Shown here in pieces: positions 6,086 to 10,600 of a stretch of 10,600 nt of DNA (its first letter is position 1; each line of letters begins with the position of its first letter). Below the pieces are notes generated by a model that did not search any database, was not told the DNA's origin, and saw only the letters and a program-made list of their open reading frames with translations. The position numbers and the translations under genes were made by a program. The DNA lies in the NCBI GenBank assembly GCA_964595945.1, contig CAZQSL010000122.1:1-10600 (forward strand), written 5' to 3'. Source of the stretch: CAZQSL01 sp964595945 (GTDB lineage: Bacteria > UBP15 > UBA6099 > JAJRTR01).

Positions 6086-6167
6086 ACAACACCTAAAGAG
6101 AAAATAAACCAGTCTCTTATATCATAATACATTAACAACAACTGTCAACAATTTTTTGCTGAATTTT

Positions 6168-7109
6168 TCAGGCGTTTTCGCCGAACATCTTGTCAGTGGT
6201 CACGGTTATGTGCAGGCAGGCCGGCATCACGTTGGCAATTTCCTTTTCGGGACGCATGGGATTCCACCAGAAAAACGGGTTGACGAGCGTGCGGGGCTGG
6301 AGCGGATCGGCGTTGAACCCTCCGATTTCCATCAGAAACGACAGTATGCCGCACTCGTCGTAGAGCCAGTCGATCATGTCGCCGTTGACCTGATAGAGTT
6401 CTGATGAACGTTTGACCGAGTAAGGCCTGTCCATGAGAGCGGCCATCTCGGCGCCAATGCGGGCGAAGAGTTCATGATCCTTACAAGGCTTTCTGGTGTG
6501 GGCGTAAGGGTGGAGGATGCAGCGGGCAAAACTGTGAAGGGCGAGTGACATTTTGACGTTGTGGCCGAGGATAAAATCGCGGAGCACTCGCGACTCGGGT
6601 TCGGAACATGGCTCCGGGCCACGGTAATACTGTGAAAGTTTCAGCCTGCTGCCGGCATACAGCGACTTGGGAAGGTCATAAAACGACAGGGGAAAATTGC
6701 GGTTGAGGTCCACTCCGTTGGCGTTTTTGCGCCACGCGGCGATACCGAGGCCGGTCGTGAGCATTTTTTCGACCCTGGCATAGCCGTCGGGATTGAGTAC
6801 GGGTATGATCCACACGTTGAGTCTGTCGAGGAGCGCCGCATGCGCGCCGCCTTGTGCGAAATCTCTGATCAGTTGCATCGCGACGGCGCTGCTGATGAAT
6901 TCCATGGCATGGATGGTGGCGAAATACAGCACTTCAGGTTTGCGGAAATCGCCATCGCCGAAACATGCGGCCATGATCGGGCGGCCTTCCTTGGAATAGC
7001 CGATCTGCTCGCTTGACATCTCCACCCGTGCGGAATGCGCGGCGGTTTCGATCTCGTCGAATATGCCTGCGAGCGTCCGGTAATTAGTTCCCCTGATGAA
7101 GTCTGTCAT
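6168..7109 (-). CDS. M14-family zinc carboxypeptidase
   Basis: 313 residues from the ATG at 7107-7109. The metallocarboxypeptidase signature is complete: zinc ligands in HAME (His67, Glu70) and His192 (ALHSF), substrate-binding RKN (127-129) and DLNRNF (134-139), the NPDGYA element (106-111), and catalytic Glu261 in FLMEIGG. These enzymes remove C-terminal residues from peptides; many bacterial relatives act on murein peptides (gamma-D-Glu-mDAP), so the substrate could be diet-, turnover- or wall-derived. No signal peptide is visible, which favours a cytoplasmic role. The start is uncertain: the nearest AGGA is 13 bases away, and the frame continues up to a TTG at 7203-7205 that overlaps the stop codon of the upstream M18 gene. 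The upstream 32 residues do not look like part of the domain. The gene lies 92 bp after the aminopeptidase and probably shares its transcript. Confidence 0.93.
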   Translation of the reverse strand: MTDFIRGTNYRTLAGIFDEIETAAHSARVEMSSEQIGYSKEGRPIMAACFGDGDFRKPEVLYFATIHAMEFISSAVAMQLIRDFAQGGAHAALLDRLNVWIIPVLNPDGYARVEKMLTTGLGIAAWRKNANGVDLNRNFPLSFYDLPKSLYAGSRLKLSQYYRGPEPCSEPESRVLRDFILGHNVKMSLALHSFARCILHPYAHTRKPCKDHELFARIGAEMAALMDRPYSVKRSSELYQVNGDMIDWLYDECGILSFLMEIGGFNADPLQPRTLVNPFFWWNPMRPEKEIANVMPACLHITVTTDKMFGENA

Positions 7110-7201
7110 CGGGCTTGCATTTTCCTGTATAAAATCTGCGGGCGTCGCTGGACTCCTGTCACTCGCAACTGTCTTCACAATATAACAGCGGCAGCCGCCC
7201 G

Positions 7202-8605
7202 TCAATCCTCGAAAAACGCGCGGTAGGCCTTGAATGCGTTGTACACGTCAGACTTGGACGAAAGTTCGAATGGAGCGTGCATGCCGAGCAGCGCGGGGCC
7301 CATGTCGACGCAGTCCATGCCGAACCTCGAAATCAGCATGGCGATCGTGCCGCCGCCGCCGAGGTCGATGCGGCCGAGTTCGCCTGTCTGCCAGGCAACT
7401 TTGTTTTTATCGAGCAGTGCGCGGATATAAGCCATGTATTCGGCGCTCGCGTCCTGAGAATTATATTTCCCGCCGCCGCCGCCGTATTTTTCGACAGCCA
7501 CGCCGCGCCCGAGGAACGATACGTTGTTGGATTCGTTGACGCTCTTGAAATTGGGGTCCTGAGCACAGGTCACATCGGCGGAAATGGCTTTGGATGCCTC
7601 GAATACGCGTGCCGCGCCAGTCTTGAGGCCGGTAAGCGCGAGGTAGTTTTCCATAAAGTTGGAGATCATGAAGCTCTCGGCACCCGTGTCGCCGAAGGAG
7701 CCGATTTCCTCCTTGTCGGTAAACAGCGCGATGGCCGTGTGCTTCGGTTTTGCCGCGAGGAGCGCTTTGAGCGTGGCAAACGCGCATACCCTGTCGTCCT
7801 GGCCATAGGCCGCGATCATCGACGAGTCGATGCCTATGTCGCATGGTTTTCCGGCTGGCACGAACTCGAATTCGGCTGTAGCGAAATCCTCTTCGGTCAT
7901 GCCATATTTTTCGTTGAGTTTTTTGAGTACGGCAAATTTCACCTTTTCCTTGACCTTATCGTCATTGACGGGGATGCCGGCGAAGATGACGTTGAGTTCT
8001 TCGCCTTCGACAATTTTGGACGGCTTGCGCTGCATCTGGTCGCTGGCGAGATGGGGGAGCAGATCGGGTATGATGTATTTCGGTTCGCCGTCTTTTTCGC
8101 CGAGTTCGACTGTCACTTTTTTGCCGTCTTTCGTGAAAACCACACCGTGCAGAGCGAGCGGGAGATTGACCCAGTGGTATTTTTTTATGCCGCCGTAATA
8201 GTGAGTTTTGAGCAGAGCGAGATCGGAGTCTTCGAACAGTGGGCTTGGCTTGAGATCGAGCCGGGGCGAGTCAATGTGGCTGCCCACGAGCCGCCACTGC
8301 GAGGCATCGGCGCCCACGATTGCCGCGATGAGCGCTTTGCCCTTGATGCTCTTGTACAGCCTGGTGCCCTTTGCGGCTGACTTGAGGGTCGAAATGTCCC
8401 TGTAACCGGCTTTTTCGAGGGCGGTGATTATGTTTTCGACGCAGAGGCGTTCGGTCTTGGATGCCGCGAGAAATGCCTTGTATTCCTCAGCGTAGTCCAT
8501 CACGGATTTCTTTTCCTTGTCGCTGTATGACAGCCATGTGCTTTTGCGGTCGATAAAGAGTTTTTCCTGCAGCAATTCGTTTTCGGACTTTGTTTCCTTT
8601 TTCAA
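7202..8605 (-). CDS. M18-family metalloaminopeptidase
   Basis: 467 residues, a full-length member of the M18 (aspartyl aminopeptidase) family, which removes N-terminal residues, often acidic ones, using two metal ions in a large tetrahedral dodecamer in the cytoplasm. Visible metal and catalytic motifs are GSHIDSPRLDLKP (108-120, His110), GQDDR (268-272, Asp270), DKEEIGS (297-303, catalytic Glu and metal Glu), Asp344 in the ISADV segment, and GMHAPFE (441-447, His443). The start is TTG (8603-8605): GGAGG stands five bases upstream, and the first 40 residues (FIDRKSTWLSYSDKEKK and so on) resemble the usual N-terminus of the bacterial subgroup. The first internal ATG would remove 35 residues. 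It lies 67 bp after the acyltransferase gene, with an M14 carboxypeptidase downstream, suggesting joint peptide breakdown. Confidence 0.95.
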   Translation of the reverse strand: MKKETKSENELLQEKLFIDRKSTWLSYSDKEKKSVMDYAEEYKAFLAASKTERLCVENIITALEKAGYRDISTLKSAAKGTRLYKSIKGKALIAAIVGADASQWRLVGSHIDSPRLDLKPSPLFEDSDLALLKTHYYGGIKKYHWVNLPLALHGVVFTKDGKKVTVELGEKDGEPKYIIPDLLPHLASDQMQRKPSKIVEGEELNVIFAGIPVNDDKVKEKVKFAVLKKLNEKYGMTEEDFATAEFEFVPAGKPCDIGIDSSMIAAYGQDDRVCAFATLKALLAAKPKHTAIALFTDKEEIGSFGDTGAESFMISNFMENYLALTGLKTGAARVFEASKAISADVTCAQDPNFKSVNESNNVSFLGRGVAVEKYGGGGGKYNSQDASAEYMAYIRALLDKNKVAWQTGELGRIDLGGGGTIAMLISRFGMDCVDMGPALLGMHAPFELSSKSDVYNAFKAYRAFFED

Positions 8606-8664
8606 ATCGGCCTCCGGCGCTGTATGGCGGCATGGCCGCGTCAGCGGGCATATTGTGATATCGT

Positions 8665-8670
8665 ATTATA
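8665..8670 (-). promoter_or_regulatory. Possible -10 box before the aminopeptidase gene
   Basis: A perfect TATAAT on the minus strand lies about 60 bp before the TTG start, just past the acyltransferase stop codon. No good -35 is seen at 16-18 bp, and there is no TG extension. It may be an internal promoter that separates the peptidase pair from plsC, or simply AT-rich sequence. Confidence 0.3.
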
Positions 8671-8672
8671 AT

Positions 8673-9398
8673 TCAAAGCAGATCAAACAGCGAGCGCGGC
8701 CTGATATCGGCGACCATGCTTTCGATGACCGACCGCAGCCGGCTGGCTTCCGCTGTCGCGACAGAGCGGTCACTGGCGGCAGCCGGATCGACGTGGAATG
8801 GCTCACCGAACCTGATTTTAACCTTTGCCGGCAGATAGCCAGGTATCCAAATCCCATCGTCGGGGCCACCGAAATCGTGATAGTTGATGATGTTGGGCAC
8901 AACCCACCGGGTGCCCCAGAGAGCGACGGGGATGATTGGCACGGCAGTCTGCGCGGCAAGCCGGGGTGCGCCCGGCATGAATTCATGGAAACCTCCCGGG
9001 CCGATCCAGTGATTGATCTTGCCCTCGGGGAAAATGACGCACGCCTCGCCGGCTTCGAGCAATTCGCGCAGATTGCCGAGCACCTGTTTTGCCTGTTCCC
9101 TGTTGGTCGCCACGCCATAACTTTCCTCGATGGTGTGCATGTTGCCGACTGCCTTGATCAGATCGCCGACGATCTTCATCTCGGCGATACCGCTCCAGGC
9201 CAGGAAGTGCAGTACCCTTTTATTGGCCGCGGCCGCCACAAAAAACGGATCGGAATAGTTCTCGTGCCTCGGGCAAAGCAGCACGCCGCCCGTTTCCGGG
9301 ATATTCCCGGTACCATCCACTTCCATCCTGTTGTAAACCTTCATAACCTTTTCGAACGTATTGATGTACCTGTAGTAAAGCTCTCTGTTGACTGCCAT
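8673..9398 (-). CDS. PlsC-like 1-acylglycerol-3-phosphate acyltransferase
   Basis: 241 residues of the PlsC/LPLAT superfamily. Motif I is HX4D in RHENYSDP (His45, Asp50, the catalytic pair), motif III is FPEGKINH (123-130) and motif IV is VPIIPVAL (153-160). Such enzymes acylate lysophosphatidic acid to phosphatidic acid on the inner face of the cytoplasmic membrane, using acyl-ACP or acyl-CoA. The N-terminus lacks a strong transmembrane helix, so the protein is likely peripheral. Motif I carries Asn-Tyr where many members have a basic or Ser pair, so a relative acting on another lyso-lipid is possible. ATG with GGAAAC about seven bases upstream. A good promoter precedes it. The two peptidase genes follow on the same strand; they are not functionally linked in any obvious way. 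Confidence 0.9.
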   Translation of the reverse strand: MAVNRELYYRYINTFEKVMKVYNRMEVDGTGNIPETGGVLLCPRHENYSDPFFVAAAANKRVLHFLAWSGIAEMKIVGDLIKAVGNMHTIEESYGVATNREQAKQVLGNLRELLEAGEACVIFPEGKINHWIGPGGFHEFMPGAPRLAAQTAVPIIPVALWGTRWVVPNIINYHDFGGPDDGIWIPGYLPAKVKIRFGEPFHVDPAAASDRSVATAEASRLRSVIESMVADIRPRSLFDLL

Positions 9399-9467
9399 GT
9401 GTCTGTTTCCACTATTCTGGATTCAGTCGGACACCTCGAAGCCGGGCCGACCGCTTGTGCGTTTTCG

Positions 9468-9497
9468 AGTATATTGCCTTGCGAAACGTTCAGTCAA
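9468..9497 (-). promoter_or_regulatory. Sigma70-like promoter of the acyltransferase gene
   Basis: On the minus strand TTGACT (9492-9497) and TATACT (9468-9473) are 18 bp apart, each one base from consensus. The start would be near 9461 with a leader of about 62 nt. It may drive the whole leftward series down to the terminator at 6042-6085. Confidence 0.65.
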
Positions 9498-9591
9498 TAC
9501 CATTTCCGCGACAGCCGCTGATGGTAATATCATCGACAGTGGCGATCCGCACGCACTTCATGGTTGTCAATATTTTTAAATGTATTTTTAA

Positions 9592-9600
9592 TGCTATAAT
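9592..9600 (+). promoter_or_regulatory. Extended -10 promoter of the AI-2E family gene
   Basis: TGCTATAAT is a perfect extended -10; no -35 fits at 17-18 bp, where the DNA is a T/A-rich run that could act as an UP-like or bendable stretch. Start would be near 9607 with a leader of about 19 nt. TTGTCA at 9564-9569 is too far (25 bp) to serve as its -35. Confidence 0.6.
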
Positions 9601-9625
9601 GTTCTGAACGACATGAGGTGACACA

Positions 9626-10600
9626 ATGGAAAACAGCAACCGGCAGTCAGAAATCATCAAGGGAATCCTGACCCTAACAGCTATCGTCGGAGTAGTCGGT
9701 CTGTGCTACGCCCTGCGCGGGCTTTTCGCCACGCTGACTATTTCCCTCATGCTCTATTATCTGCTCGCACCGATGGCGTCTTATTTCGAAGGGAAAAAAC
9801 TCGGTAAAAAATTGCGTATCACCCGCGTATGGTCATCAGCCATCGCATTCGTCACGGCAGTGCTCGTCATCACCGGCTTTTTTCTGCTCGTGATCCCTCC
9901 CATCTCCGAGCAGATCGGAAAATTTGCCGAAAATATCCCCGAGTATACCCAGAAAGCCCAGCATTCCATCGACGAAATGACCCAGCGCTACCACCGTCTC
10001 GACCTGCCGCCGGAAGTCAGGGCCGGTCTCGGAAACACCTTCGAGCGCATGAATTCTCAATCGAGCGACCTCCTCCGCAAGGTCGCCGAAGGATCATCGG
10101 AGTTTTTCTCGCAGATAATCCTGCTGCTGATGATCCCATTCATCACCTTTTATCTCCTCATCGAAAAAGACAACGCCAAAAAGAGCCTCGTCGGTCTGTT
10201 TCCATTGAAATACCAGGATGAAGCATCCGAAATACTCAACGAATCAAGCTCCGCGCTCCGCGGCTACATCACGGGTCAGCTCGTCCTCAGCATCATCATG
10301 GGCGTAGCCATGACCATCACCCTCAGCATCCTCGGCGTCAAGGCGCCCCTGCTGCTCGGACTCATTGCAGGTGTCACAAAACTCATCCCCGTCATCGGCA
10401 TATTCCTCGGCTGCATCCCGGCGGCATTTGTCGCGCTCTCATCATCTCTCACTCTCGCACTCACCGTCATACTGGTCTTCACCATCATCCAACTCCTCGA
10501 AAACAAAGTCATACTGCCTCTGATGCTCTCGAAATTCGTCGCCCTCAGCCCGCTCGCCATACTGCTCTCCATACTCGTCGGCGAACAGCTCGGCGGCGTA
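9626..10600 (+). CDS. AI-2E family transporter (partial, 3' end beyond window)
   Basis: 325 codons are present with no stop at the window end. The ATG at 9626 has GAGGTG five bases upstream. The layout is that of the AI-2E/UPF0118 family: two N-terminal membrane segments (about 12-50), a third near 70-92, an amphipathic charged stretch (94-155), a helix near 160-180 (IILLLMIPFITFYLLIE), then the conserved half with GYITGQLVLSII (213-224), LIPVIGIFLG (253-262), the helix 272-290 and LLENKVILPLMLSKFVALSP (290-309). Members include autoinducer-2 exporters such as TqsA and Na+(Li+)/H+ antiporters, but most are uncharacterised, and nothing here selects a substrate. Typical members have about 350 residues, so only a short piece is missing. 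Inner membrane. Divergent from the acyltransferase gene. Confidence 0.93.
   Translation, partial: MENSNRQSEIIKGILTLTAIVGVVGLCYALRGLFATLTISLMLYYLLAPMASYFEGKKLGKKLRITRVWSSAIAFVTAVLVITGFFLLVIPPISEQIGKFAENIPEYTQKAQHSIDEMTQRYHRLDLPPEVRAGLGNTFERMNSQSSDLLRKVAEGSSEFFSQIILLLMIPFITFYLLIEKDNAKKSLVGLFPLKYQDEASEILNESSSALRGYITGQLVLSIIMGVAMTITLSILGVKAPLLLGLIAGVTKLIPVIGIFLGCIPAAFVALSSSLTLALTVILVFTIIQLLENKVILPLMLSKFVALSPLAILLSILVGEQLGGV

Larger units (their letters stand above)
5486..6167. other. 682-bp gap between convergent genes, no convincing gene
   Basis: This is the longest gene-free stretch. The left third (to about 5700) is of average composition; the rest is markedly AT-rich. On the minus strand there are two open frames, 5474-5728 and 5750-5947 (starting TTG). 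Neither has a usable ribosome binding site nor a product I recognise, and I do not call them. The gap holds a 12-bp palindrome at 5641-5652, two inverted repeats sharing GATTAT/ATAATC (5748-5762, 5934-5970), a direct repeat at 5831-5863, one perfect DnaA-box match (TTATCCACA, minus strand, 6004-6012) and a leftward terminator at 6042-6085. No tRNA, rRNA or CRISPR pattern was seen. Confidence 0.6.

Noticed and set aside
7487..7560. Gly-rich stretch in the aminopeptidase giving a GCC-repeat-like DNA run
   Set aside because: It encodes the family's conserved glycine-rich segment (KYGGGGGKYNSQ) in the correct frame, so it is not an independent repeat.
7277..8380. Long rightward open frame (367 codons) antisense to the aminopeptidase gene
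   Set aside because: The opposite strand encodes a complete M18 enzyme with all motifs. The antisense product is low-complexity and has no family features; it results from codon bias.
8517..9521. Rightward open frame (334 codons) across the acyltransferase gene
   Set aside because: It is antisense to a complete PlsC-like protein and crosses two gene boundaries and a promoter; no motif is seen.

Overview
The window holds nine genes that can be supported with confidence. Their products point to a mesophilic Gram-negative bacterium: a signal-peptide-bearing outer-membrane beta-barrel candidate, an LpxH-like phosphatase and a PlsC acyltransferase. The DNA is moderately GC-rich, coding strands are C/A-rich, most starts have clear Shine-Dalgarno sites, and promoters look sigma70-like. 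The phylum cannot be fixed from the sequence alone. A PVC-type or similar anaerobe would fit the GH4, M18 and VOC proteins, but this is a weak inference.

Left part (1-3508, all leftward): an uncertain partial ORF runs off the left edge. Next comes a two-gene unit made of a GAF-GGDEF diguanylate cyclase (736-1899) and, 27 bp downstream, a VOC/glyoxalase-fold protein with a helical C-terminal tail (220-708). A gene-free 334-bp stretch with a GC-rich terminator hairpin separates these from an NAD/Mn-type GH4 glycosidase (2234-3508).

Middle (3644-6167): a leftward secreted, probable outer-membrane protein (3644-4417) and a rightward LpxH-like metallophosphoesterase (4640-5485) diverge from a compact region with two good promoters facing apart. 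Then follows a 682-bp AT-rich gap between two convergent genes. It holds no convincing gene but several palindromes, a direct repeat, ORF remnants and a strong leftward terminator.

Right part (6168-10600): a leftward series of PlsC-like acyltransferase (8673-9398), M18 aminopeptidase (7202-8605, TTG start) and M14 zinc carboxypeptidase (6168-7109) may be co-transcribed from a good promoter at 9468-9497 and ends at the terminator at 6042-6085. A rightward AI-2E-family membrane transporter (9626 to beyond the window) diverges from it.

The genes are mostly housekeeping or metabolic: cell-envelope lipids, peptide turnover, glycoside cleavage and c-di-GMP signalling. I found no defence system, mobile element, CRISPR array, tRNA or rRNA, and no clear new multi-gene system. 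The most interesting items are the structured orphan gap at 5486-6167, the altered GGDEF signature and the VOC-cyclase pairing.
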